This document shows, piece by piece, positions 9,261 through 15,584 of a stretch of DNA of 64,000 bases. The position numbers and the translations under genes were made by a program. Numbering within the stretch: the stretch's first letter is position 1; each line of letters starts with the position of its first letter. This DNA is from Acidobacteriota bacterium (GTDB taxonomy: Bacteria; Acidobacteriota; Blastocatellia; Pyrinomonadales; Pyrinomonadaceae), in the NCBI GenBank assembly GCA_016703965.1, contig JADJBB010000004.1:248001-312000 (forward strand). Direction: 5' to 3'. The notes beneath the pieces are model-generated. The model was not told the origin of the DNA, searched no databases, and saw only the letters and a list, made by a program, of their open reading frames with translations.

Positions 9261-9264
9261 GTTC

Positions 9265-10137
9265 TTACCGCAAATTGAGGCCTTTCAGATATTCCCTAAA
9301 CTCCTTCCCCAGATCCGCCCGCTTCAACGCAAGCTCAACGGTAGCGATCAAGAACCCGAGCTTATCGCCGGCGTCGTGGCGGGTGCCTTCGAGTTTGACG
9401 GCGTAGAAAGGGCGTTTTTTGAGTAGGATACGCATCGCGTCGGTGATCTGGATCTCGCCGCCGGAACCTGGTTTCGTTTGCTCGATCGCTTCGAAGATGT
9501 CGGGTGTGAAGATATAGCGGCCGATGATCGCAAGGTCGGACGGAGCCTCGGCGTAGGCAGGTTTTTCGACCATGTCTTTTATCTTAAAGACGTTGGGCTC
9601 GACCTCGTCAGCATCGATCACGCCGAAGCGTGAAATGTCCTCGCCCGCGACCTGCATCGTGGCGATCACGGGTGCGTTATATTTCTCATAGACCTCGACC
9701 ATCTGCTGCAGGGCCGGTTTTTCGCTATCAACGATGTCATCGGCGAGCAGAGCGGCAAAAGGCTCGCTGCCGACGAAATCCTTCGCCTGATAGATCGCAT
9801 GGCCCAGGCCGAGGGCCTGTTTTTGCCGTGTGTAGCTGATGCGGGCGATGTCTGAGATAGCCCTGATCTGCTCGAACATTTCGGTCTTGCCGCGTTCGAT
9901 CAGCATCTGTTCCATTTCGAACGAGATGTCAAAATGGTTCTCGATCGCACTCTTATCGCGGCCCGTGATTATCAGGATGGACTCGATGCCGGATGCAACC
10001 GATTCCTCGACCACGTATTGGATCAGCGGTTTATCGACAAGCGCCAGCATCTCCTTAGGCGAAGCCTTAGTTGCGGGCAGAAATCTGGTACCGAGCCCGG
10101 CAGCGGGGAAAACAGCCTTGCGAATTTTATTTACCAT
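9265..10137 (-). CDS. galU: UTP-glucose-1-phosphate uridylyltransferase
   Basis: A 290-residue nucleotidyltransferase of normal GalU length. The N-terminal signature RKAVFPAAGLGTRFLPATKA is followed by PKEML, LVDKPLIQYVVEE, the RQKQALGLGHAI segment, LLADDIV and MVEKP, all characteristic of GalU. It makes UDP-glucose from UTP and glucose 1-phosphate in the cytoplasm, feeding polysaccharide, LPS and glycolipid synthesis. The ATG at 10137 gives MVNKIRK and matches family starts. It is transcribed divergently from the YdeI-like gene, with a 63-base shared intergenic region. Confidence 0.95.
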   Translation of the reverse strand: MVNKIRKAVFPAAGLGTRFLPATKASPKEMLALVDKPLIQYVVEESVASGIESILIITGRDKSAIENHFDISFEMEQMLIERGKTEMFEQIRAISDIARISYTRQKQALGLGHAIYQAKDFVGSEPFAALLADDIVDSEKPALQQMVEVYEKYNAPVIATMQVAGEDISRFGVIDADEVEPNVFKIKDMVEKPAYAEAPSDLAIIGRYIFTPDIFEAIEQTKPGSGGEIQITDAMRILLKKRPFYAVKLEGTRHDAGDKLGFLIATVELALKRADLGKEFREYLKGLNLR

Positions 10138-10200
10138 AGTAACTTTGCTAAATTCGATAAGTCCTTGGCGTATCGATGAACTCTAGATTTTAGGTTAAAA

Positions 10201-10650
10201 ATGGCCGATAAACAAACATTCGAAACGGTGCTGGTTAAGCACGAAAAACTCGACGCGACGGGCATCGAGATACCGTTCGATGTCGAGGCGGTTTTCGGCG
10301 CGAAACGCGTTCCGGTCAAAGCCGTGATCAACGGAGCCGAATATCGCGGCTCCATCACCCGCATGCGCGGCAAATACATGCTCGGCGTGCCAAAGGAATT
10401 CCGCACACATGCCGGAATCGCTGCTGGTGAGCACATTGTAGTTACATTGGAAAAAGACACGGCTGAGCGTACAGTCGAAACTCCTGAGGATCTCGCCGCC
10501 GCACTCAAAAAGGCCGGGGTTTCCGCAGCGTTCGATGCATTGAGCTACACATTGAGAAAAGAAAACGTTCGATCGATCAAGGACGCTAAATCATCAGAGA
10601 CCAGAGCTCGGAGAATCGCAAAAACGATCGAATTGCTTACAGCCAGATAA
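10201..10650 (+). CDS. DUF1905 / YdeI (OmdA-type) protein
   Basis: A 149-residue protein with an N-terminal DUF1905 beta-barrel (FDVEAVFGAKRVPVKAVINGAEYRG and the GVPKEFR motif followed by GEHIVVTLEKD) and a C-terminal helical YdeI/OmpD-associated-like segment with the RRIAKTIELL tail. The family is described as bacteriocin-protection or OmpD-associated, but its molecular role is not established. There is no signal peptide, so it is probably cytoplasmic. It is followed 18 bases later by serS on the same strand, and the two may be co-transcribed. Confidence 0.8.
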   Translation: MADKQTFETVLVKHEKLDATGIEIPFDVEAVFGAKRVPVKAVINGAEYRGSITRMRGKYMLGVPKEFRTHAGIAAGEHIVVTLEKDTAERTVETPEDLAAALKKAGVSAAFDALSYTLRKENVRSIKDAKSSETRARRIAKTIELLTAR

Positions 10651-10668
10651 CACGACTGATAACTGACC

Positions 10669-11958
10669 ATGCTAGACCTTAACTTTGTTAGAGATAATTT
10701 GGAAGCCGTTCGCGAGGCACTTGCGAACCGTAATTTTCCGGCTGAGCCGCTCGAAAAGTTTGCCGAGCTTGACGCTCAGCGCCGCCGCGTGATCGGCGAA
10801 GCCGACGCGGTAAACGGCCAGCGAAACGCCGTGAGTAAAGAGATCGGTGCCCTGATGCAGTCGGGCAAACGCGATGAAGCTGAAGCAAAAAAGGCCGAGG
10901 TCGCTGGCCTTAAGGAACGTCAGGGAGAACTCGAAAGGCTCCGCGACGAGGCGGAATCAGCAATGCGTGACGTACTGATCAACCTCCCAAATCTTCCCGC
11001 ATCTGACGTTCCGATCGGCAAGGACGAAACAGCGAATCAAGAGATCCGCCGTTGGGGCACACCTCGGGAATTTGATTTTGAACCTAAAGATCACGTCGAT
11101 CTCGGCGAATCTCTCGGCATTTTGGATCTCGAGCGTGCGACCAAGATCGCCGGTTCCCGGTTTTCAATACTGCTCGGAGCGGGTGCGAGACTGGAGCGGG
11201 CCTTGGTCAATTTCATGCTCGAAATCCACACGACCGAGCACGGCTACACTGAAACCCTGCCGCCGTATCTTGTGAACCGCACCGCCCTTTTCGGAACGAA
11301 CCAGCTGCCGAAGTTTGAGGAAGATCTGTTTCATACGACCGACGAACGACAGTTCGCCCTTATCCCGACCGCCGAAGTTCCCGTGACAAACTACTTCGCG
11401 GACGAGATCCTCGATGCAAGTGATCTGCCAAAGCATTTCGCCGCATACTCCATGTGTTTCCGCAGCGAAGCTGGAAGTTACGGCCGCGATACGCGGGGCT
11501 TGATCCGCCAGCATCAGTTCGAAAAGGTCGAACTCGTAAAGCTCTGCGCACCGGAAAACTCCGAGGAAGAGCACGAAAAACTGACCGCAAACGCTGAGAA
11601 AATATTGCAGCTATTAGGTTTACCGTACCGAACGGTCGTCCTCTCAACCGGCGACATGGGCTTCGGAGCAAGGAAAACTTACGACATCGAGGTCTGGCTG
11701 CCTTCGCAAAAAACATATCGCGAGATATCAAGCTGCTCGAACTGCGGTGACTTTCAGGCACGCCGCATGAACACCCGCTTCCGCCGTGCCGGCGGAGCCA
11801 AACCCGAATTCGTCCATACACTAAACGGCAGCGGTTTGGCAGTTGGACGAACGTGGATCGCGATAATTGAGAATTATCAGCAAGAAGATGGATCGATCCT
11901 GATCCCGGAAGTTTTGCGGCCGTATATGAATGGAGTTGATTCGATAGCATTAAAGTAA
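10669..11958 (+). CDS. serS: Seryl-tRNA synthetase
   Basis: A 429-residue class II aminoacyl-tRNA synthetase of normal length. The N-terminus (MLDLNFVRDN, residues 1-110) forms the long antiparallel coiled coil that grips the tRNA-Ser variable arm. The catalytic core has motif 2 (FRSEAGSYGRDTRGLIRQHQF) and motif 3 (NGSGLAVGRTWIAIIENYQ). The SCSNCGDFQARR segment is typical of bacterial SerRS. It charges serine onto tRNA-Ser and tRNA-Sec in the cytoplasm. Its stop is followed by an inverted repeat with a 9-bp tandem array. Confidence 0.97.
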   Translation: MLDLNFVRDNLEAVREALANRNFPAEPLEKFAELDAQRRRVIGEADAVNGQRNAVSKEIGALMQSGKRDEAEAKKAEVAGLKERQGELERLRDEAESAMRDVLINLPNLPASDVPIGKDETANQEIRRWGTPREFDFEPKDHVDLGESLGILDLERATKIAGSRFSILLGAGARLERALVNFMLEIHTTEHGYTETLPPYLVNRTALFGTNQLPKFEEDLFHTTDERQFALIPTAEVPVTNYFADEILDASDLPKHFAAYSMCFRSEAGSYGRDTRGLIRQHQFEKVELVKLCAPENSEEEHEKLTANAEKILQLLGLPYRTVVLSTGDMGFGARKTYDIEVWLPSQKTYREISSCSNCGDFQARRMNTRFRRAGGAKPEFVHTLNGSGLAVGRTWIAIIENYQQEDGSILIPEVLRPYMNGVDSIALK

Positions 11959-11975
11959 GCGGTAATCAAAATGAT

Positions 11976-12080
11976 TTAACCGCAGATGACGCAGATACAA
12001 CAGATAAAATCTGATCTTCTTAAATCTGCTTCATCTGCTTCATCTGCTTCATCTGCTTCATCTGCTTCATCTGCGGTTAA
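11976..12080. repeat. Inverted repeat with five 9-bp tandem units (CTTCATCTG)
   Basis: Outer arms TTAACCGCAGATG (11976-11988) and its exact complement (12068-12080) enclose related words (CGCAGAT, CAGAT) on the left and five perfect copies of CTTCATCTG (12029-12073) on the right. It fills the space between serS and mazE. The element could fold into a long hairpin whose register slips with repeat number. No transposase, and no spacers as in a CRISPR array. Confidence 0.85.
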
Positions 12081-12142
12081 TTTTACTAAGCGACACTAAA
12101 CTTTTCTTTGACGAGAAAGAATGTCGTAATTACAATGTAATT

Positions 12143-12391
12143 ATGAAAGCCCAGATCATTCAGATCGGTAATTCGCAAGGCATTCGAATACCGAAAGCTT
12201 TGCTCGAAGAAAGCCGCATTGTTGGCGAGGTCGACCTTGAGTTGCACCCGGACGGCATCCTGATCCGCAACGCTCAGAAACCGCGCGCGGGTTGGGAAGA
12301 TGCGTTCAAGCTGATGGCTGAGAATGATGACGACGAACTCGCGAGCGATGCCTCGACCAGCGGTTTCGACAAGAAGGAGTGGCAATGGTAA
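12143..12391 (+). CDS. mazE: MazE-like AbrB-family antitoxin
   Basis: An 82-residue protein with an N-terminal SpoVT/AbrB swapped-hairpin DNA-binding domain: KAQIIQIGNSQGIRIPKALLEES, then VDLELHPDGILIR. The acidic C-terminal tail (NDDDELASDASTSGFD) is the expected toxin-binding, intrinsically disordered part. MazE-type antitoxins neutralise the paired MazF endoribonuclease and repress their own operon. It overlaps the mazF start by 7 bases, so translation is coupled. The overlap, order and sizes are those of a classical type II toxin-antitoxin module. Confidence 0.88.
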   Translation: MKAQIIQIGNSQGIRIPKALLEESRIVGEVDLELHPDGILIRNAQKPRAGWEDAFKLMAENDDDELASDASTSGFDKKEWQW

Positions 12392-12702
12392 ATAGATTCG
12401 ACGTCTATCTCGCGGGCCTCGACGCCGTGCCGTCCAAGGACGCCAAAAACACGCGCCCATGCGTGGTCATCTCACCCAACGAAATGAACGCCCATCTCGC
12501 CAGCGTGATGATCGCTCCGCTTTCGTCCGTCACCACAAAATACCCGACGCGGATCGCAGTAAATTTCCTCAACAACGAACGCATGATCGTCCTCGATCAG
12601 ATCCGCACGGTGGATAAAGTTCGGCTCGTCAAGAAAATAGGTGAGATCGACAAATCGGCACACAAGGAAACGATCGATCGGCTTCAAGAAATGTTTGCGT
12701 AG
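12385..12702 (+). CDS. mazF: MazF/PemK-family endoribonuclease toxin
   Basis: A 105-residue PemK-like toxin: FDVYLAGLD... then NTRPCVVISPNEMN, MIAPLSS, YPTRI and VLDQIRTVDKVRL are the conserved strands of the MazF fold, including the DQIR and TVDK motifs near the active site. MazF enzymes cleave single-stranded RNA at short sequence motifs and arrest growth. The start is the ATG at 12385, with AAGGAG 5 bases upstream; a GTG at 12379 is inside that Shine-Dalgarno and is rejected. It overlaps mazE. mazG lies next, but convergent, unlike the E. coli mazEFG order. Confidence 0.9.
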   Translation: MVNRFDVYLAGLDAVPSKDAKNTRPCVVISPNEMNAHLASVMIAPLSSVTTKYPTRIAVNFLNNERMIVLDQIRTVDKVRLVKKIGEIDKSAHKETIDRLQEMFA

Positions 12703-12715
12703 TAATTCCGAGGTT

Positions 12716-12795
12716 TTTCCTTTGCGTCTTGCTCCTTGGCGACTTTGCGTTAGGAAGTTTTTTTAACGCAAAGTCGCGAAGACCGCAAAGGAAAG
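12716..12795. repeat. GCAAAG-type inverted repeat between mazF and mazG
   Basis: The left arm TTCCTTTGCG and the inner CGACTTTGCGTT face AACGCAAAGTCG and CGCAAAGGAA, around a T-rich loop (AGTTTTTTT). The word CGCAAAG(T/C)CGCGAAG recurs in frame inside the monooxygenase gene at 26497-26512. It can serve as a bidirectional terminator for these convergent genes. Confidence 0.8.
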
Positions 12796-12805
12796 AACAA
12801 GAAGT

Positions 12806-13612
12806 TCAAGCTCTCTGGGGTTTAGCCTTGTTCCACAGATCATCCATTTCCTTGAGGTTGGCATCTTCCAGCGTTTTGCCTTCGCGTTTTAGTTCGTCTT
12901 CGATGTATTTGAACCGCTGACGGAATTTGCGGTTAGTTTTGTTGAGGGCAGTTTCGGGTTCGACGTCGAGGTGGCGGGCGAGGTTCATGACGACGAAAAG
13001 CAGATCGCCGATCTCTTCGTCGATGTTGGTTTTGTCGCCGTTTTCGATCGCGGATCGCAGTTCGGCAGTTTCTTCGTTGAGTTTATCGAATATCTGGTCC
13101 GCATTTTCCCAGTCGAACCCGACTTTCGCTGCTTTTTTGGTAAGCTTCAGCCCTTCGAGCAGGGCGGGAAAATGAACTGGCACTTCGTCGAGGATCGAAT
13201 CTTTCACCTTCTCAACCTTGCCGGATGCCTTTCGCTCGTCAGCTTTTAGCTGGTCCCAGTTGTCGAGAACGTCCTCGGCACGGGCAAAATTAGCATCACC
13301 GAACACGTGCGGATGCCGCAAGATCAGCTTTTGTGTAACTCCCGCGGCAACGTCATCGATCGTGAAATCACCACGTTCCTTGCCAATGGTCGAGTGGAAA
13401 ACTACTTGCAGCAGCAGGTCGCCGAGTTCCTCGCGTAGATTTGCAATGTCGCCGGTTTGATCGGCTTCCTGGATCGCGTCGAAGGTCTCGTAAGCTTCCT
13501 CGATCAGGTATTGCGACAGCGATTGATACGTCTGCTCCGCATCCCAAGGGCAGCCGCCCGGAGCACGCAGTCGGTCCATTATTGTGACGAGTTCGTCGAA
13601 GGATTTTGACAT
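12806..13612 (-). CDS. mazG: Nucleoside triphosphate pyrophosphohydrolase MazG
   Basis: A 268-residue protein of the usual MazG length with two tandem MazG folds. The first contains CPWDAEQTYQSL, EEAYE and EELGDLLLQVVFHS; the second has EETAELRSAIENG and EEIGDLLFVVMNLARHL. The acidic clusters coordinate magnesium. It hydrolyses NTPs to NMP and PPi, cleaning damaged nucleotide pools, and in E. coli lowers ppGpp. The start MSKSFDELVTIMDRLRAPGGCPWD matches the family. It converges on mazF across an inverted repeat, so the maz association persists here with altered orientation. Confidence 0.93.
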   Translation of the reverse strand: MSKSFDELVTIMDRLRAPGGCPWDAEQTYQSLSQYLIEEAYETFDAIQEADQTGDIANLREELGDLLLQVVFHSTIGKERGDFTIDDVAAGVTQKLILRHPHVFGDANFARAEDVLDNWDQLKADERKASGKVEKVKDSILDEVPVHFPALLEGLKLTKKAAKVGFDWENADQIFDKLNEETAELRSAIENGDKTNIDEEIGDLLFVVMNLARHLDVEPETALNKTNRKFRQRFKYIEDELKREGKTLEDANLKEMDDLWNKAKPQRA

Positions 13613-13625
13613 AGGTTTGGTTCTT

Positions 13626-13702
13626 TGATCATGGTTCGTTGATCATTGTTTTGGAAGAAAGAAAACGACTTCTAACGAACAACGATCGACGAACAACCAT
13701 CT
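13626..13702. repeat. Imperfect inverted repeat upstream of mazG
   Basis: The words ATGGTTCGTTGATCATTGTT and, on the other side, AACAACGATCGACGAACAACC are approximate reverse complements around an A-rich spacer. It lies in the divergent space between mazG and the DUF1844 gene. This is the same design as the other intergenic elements in the window, but with more mismatches. Confidence 0.55.
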
Positions 13703-13764
13703 AACAACCAAGATTTTGAATTCTTTTTTCCCAAAATGCTACTATCGAAATAAGGTAAAAATAT

Positions 13765-14343
13765 ATGATCGGTCACGACGACGAGAACGAAGAAGTACAT
13801 TATAAGGTCGCTGACAAGCGAAAATTCAACGCTGACGGCTCGCTCCGCGAAGGCGTAACGCTCGATGCTGCTCCTGCAAAACCGGCTGCTCCGGCGGAAG
13901 AAAGACGCGCTGCGGCTCCGACTGCCGCGGCTCCGCAGTCGGCCGCAGTTCAGGAAACTCACATCGGCCCGATGGACGAGGAAGAGGAGTTTGCGGACGA
14001 AGACAATGGCGACGAGATCCCGGGAGCAAAAGATCCGGCGAGTTTTGTAAATTTCCTCTCGACCCTGGCGACCAACGCTGCTGCTGCTCTTGGAGCCGTT
14101 CCGCACCCCGCAACCGGTCAGCGTTCGCTCGATCTCGAATCCGGTAAATACTGGCTGGACATCTTGGGAATGCTCCGCGACAAAACCAAGGGAAACCTAC
14201 ACCCACAGGAAAGCCGCCTGCTCGAAGGCCTGCTCGGCGATCTGCGAATGCAGTATGTTCATCTGGTAAAGGCAACCGAAGAAAAGCTCAAGGCCCAGGC
14301 AGCTCAGAAGTTTTCGAGCGCGGATATTTTGGGAAAGAAATGA
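13765..14343 (+). CDS. DUF1844 domain protein
   Basis: A 192-residue protein. The first 100 residues are low-complexity and rich in alanine, proline and acidic residues (likely disordered). The C-terminal part is a DUF1844 domain: FVNFLSTLATNAAAALGAVP, then LDLESGKYWLDILGMLRDKTKGNL, then ESRLLEGLLGDLRMQYV. The domain is widespread in Acidobacteria, Planctomycetes and Deltaproteobacteria and has no established function. There is no signal peptide, so it is probably cytoplasmic. A short inverted repeat follows the stop. Confidence 0.85.
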   Translation: MIGHDDENEEVHYKVADKRKFNADGSLREGVTLDAAPAKPAAPAEERRAAAPTAAAPQSAAVQETHIGPMDEEEEFADEDNGDEIPGAKDPASFVNFLSTLATNAAAALGAVPHPATGQRSLDLESGKYWLDILGMLRDKTKGNLHPQESRLLEGLLGDLRMQYVHLVKATEEKLKAQAAQKFSSADILGKK

Positions 14344-14347
14344 TCGA

Positions 14348-14407
14348 CCACATAGGAACATTGAACACATAGTTCTCTTCGCCTATGTGTCTATGTTCCT
14401 CTGTGGT
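14348..14407. repeat. Inverted repeat of CATAG/CTATG words
   Basis: ACCACATAGGAACATTGAACA faces (across a short CTCTTC loop) words TGTGTCTATGTTCCT and CTGTGGT, giving a near-complete hairpin between the DUF1844 gene and the MBL hydrolase gene. It ends 11 bases before the next ATG, so the arm lies where the ribosome-binding site of that gene would be. Confidence 0.75.
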
Positions 14408-14418
14408 AAAGACCTCAA

Positions 14419-15180
14419 ATGAAACTCACCTTCCTCGGCACAGGCACATCGACCGGCGTTCCCTCGATCGGGTGCGATTGCGAAACGTGTCTTTCTGAGG
14501 ACCCGCGTGACAAACGCCTGAGAGTTTCGATCCTGATCGAGCATCGCGATAAGAAGATCCTCGTTGATACCTCGATCGATTTTCGGCAACAGGCTTTGCG
14601 GGCGAAGATCAACCATTTGGATGCGGTTTTGGTTACGCATTGTCATGTCGATCATGTTTTTGGCCTCGACGACATTCGACCGTTAAATTTTCGCCACGGG
14701 GCGATGGGCGTTTATGCGAACGAGATCGCGTGGACCGACCTTCGGCGAATTTTCCAGTATATTTTCAACCCCACGCACTTCGGCGGTGGCTTGCCGCAAC
14801 TGATCCCGCACACCGTTACGCCCGGAGCTCCATTCTGCATCGGCGAAGATATCGAGGTCACGCCGCTCGAGGTCATTCACGGAAAATTGCCGGTCATCGC
14901 ATATCGCTTCAACGATTTTGCATACGCGACCGATTTGAAAGTGATCCCTCCCGCATCGATGGACGGCCTCCGCGATCTCGATGTTTTGGTCTTGGATTGT
15001 GTGAGGATAAAGCCGCATTCGACGCATCTATGCTTGGAAGAAGCATTGGCGATCATCGCTGATCTTCGGCCCAAACAGGCTTTCCTCACCCATCTGAATC
15101 ACGATATTCTGCATGAGCGAGATACGAAATTATTACCCGAAAATGTTCGATTCGCCTACGATGAGCTTGTGGTCGGCTAG
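14419..15180 (+). CDS. MBL-fold metal-dependent hydrolase (PhnP-like)
   Basis: A 253-residue metallo-beta-lactamase-fold enzyme. It opens MKLTFLGTGTSTGVPSIGCDCETC, carries the metal motif THCHVDHVFGLDD (HxHxDH), a later histidine in VIHGKLPVIAYRF, aspartate in FAYATDLK and histidine in LTHLNHD. This is the PhnP / phosphodiesterase-like branch, cytoplasmic, with two metal ions. PhnP hydrolyses cyclic phosphodiesters, but there is no phosphonate operon here, so the substrate is unknown. Confidence 0.88.
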   Translation: MKLTFLGTGTSTGVPSIGCDCETCLSEDPRDKRLRVSILIEHRDKKILVDTSIDFRQQALRAKINHLDAVLVTHCHVDHVFGLDDIRPLNFRHGAMGVYANEIAWTDLRRIFQYIFNPTHFGGGLPQLIPHTVTPGAPFCIGEDIEVTPLEVIHGKLPVIAYRFNDFAYATDLKVIPPASMDGLRDLDVLVLDCVRIKPHSTHLCLEEALAIIADLRPKQAFLTHLNHDILHERDTKLLPENVRFAYDELVVG

Positions 15181-15584
15181 ATCGGCACTTTTCCATAGAT
15201 TTTCCTCCATTTTTCCACCGAAACATTGGTTATCTAACTGCTTAAATGCTTGTGCTTAAACACGTTACCGACATGTTACAGAAAATATCATCCTTTTCAT
15301 TACCCCACGCGCGCTAAGTGTTGCAAAAACAAGGGTTATGAGAAAGTTTCAAAACCACTATATTTTGTGTTGACAAAGCCAAACCTCTACCATATAGTCT
15401 ATATCCACGCGAGCGAAACACATTCCAAAACCCGCGTGATTAAAATTTAAAACGAACGGTGAAATTGCAGTCGTGCCGGAGAAACATAGACACGACAGCG
15501 GGATTTTCTCGCTAAAAATCACCTGAAACACATCAAAGCGTGGCCCATTTTGAGCCTAAACGCGTGACTTACTGACTAAAAGAT
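15181..15584. other. 404-base nrdA leader region
   Basis: No gene is seen. It holds the NrdR-like box pair and promoter described separately, then an untranslated leader of roughly 180 bases with a small GTCGTG...CACGAC hairpin near 15470-15497. The nrdA ribosome-binding site is weak (ACTAAAAGAT before the ATG). The segment upstream of the promoter is AT-rich. Confidence 0.7.
15355..15402 (+). promoter_or_regulatory. nrdA sigma70 promoter overlapped by a pair of NrdR-like boxes
   Basis: TTGACA (15370-15375) and TATAGT (15393-15398) are spaced 17 bases apart. CCACTATATTTTGTGT (15355-15370) matches the NrdR box consensus at 14 of 16 positions. A weaker box, CTACCATATAGTCTAT (15387-15402, 10 of 16), lies exactly 32 bases downstream, that is, three helical turns. 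Both boxes overlap the promoter elements, as expected for repression by NrdR bound to (d)ATP. Confidence 0.72.

Noticed and set aside
11976..12080. Possible CRISPR array
   Set aside because: The repeat unit is only 9 bp, repeats are contiguous without spacers, and no cas gene is near.
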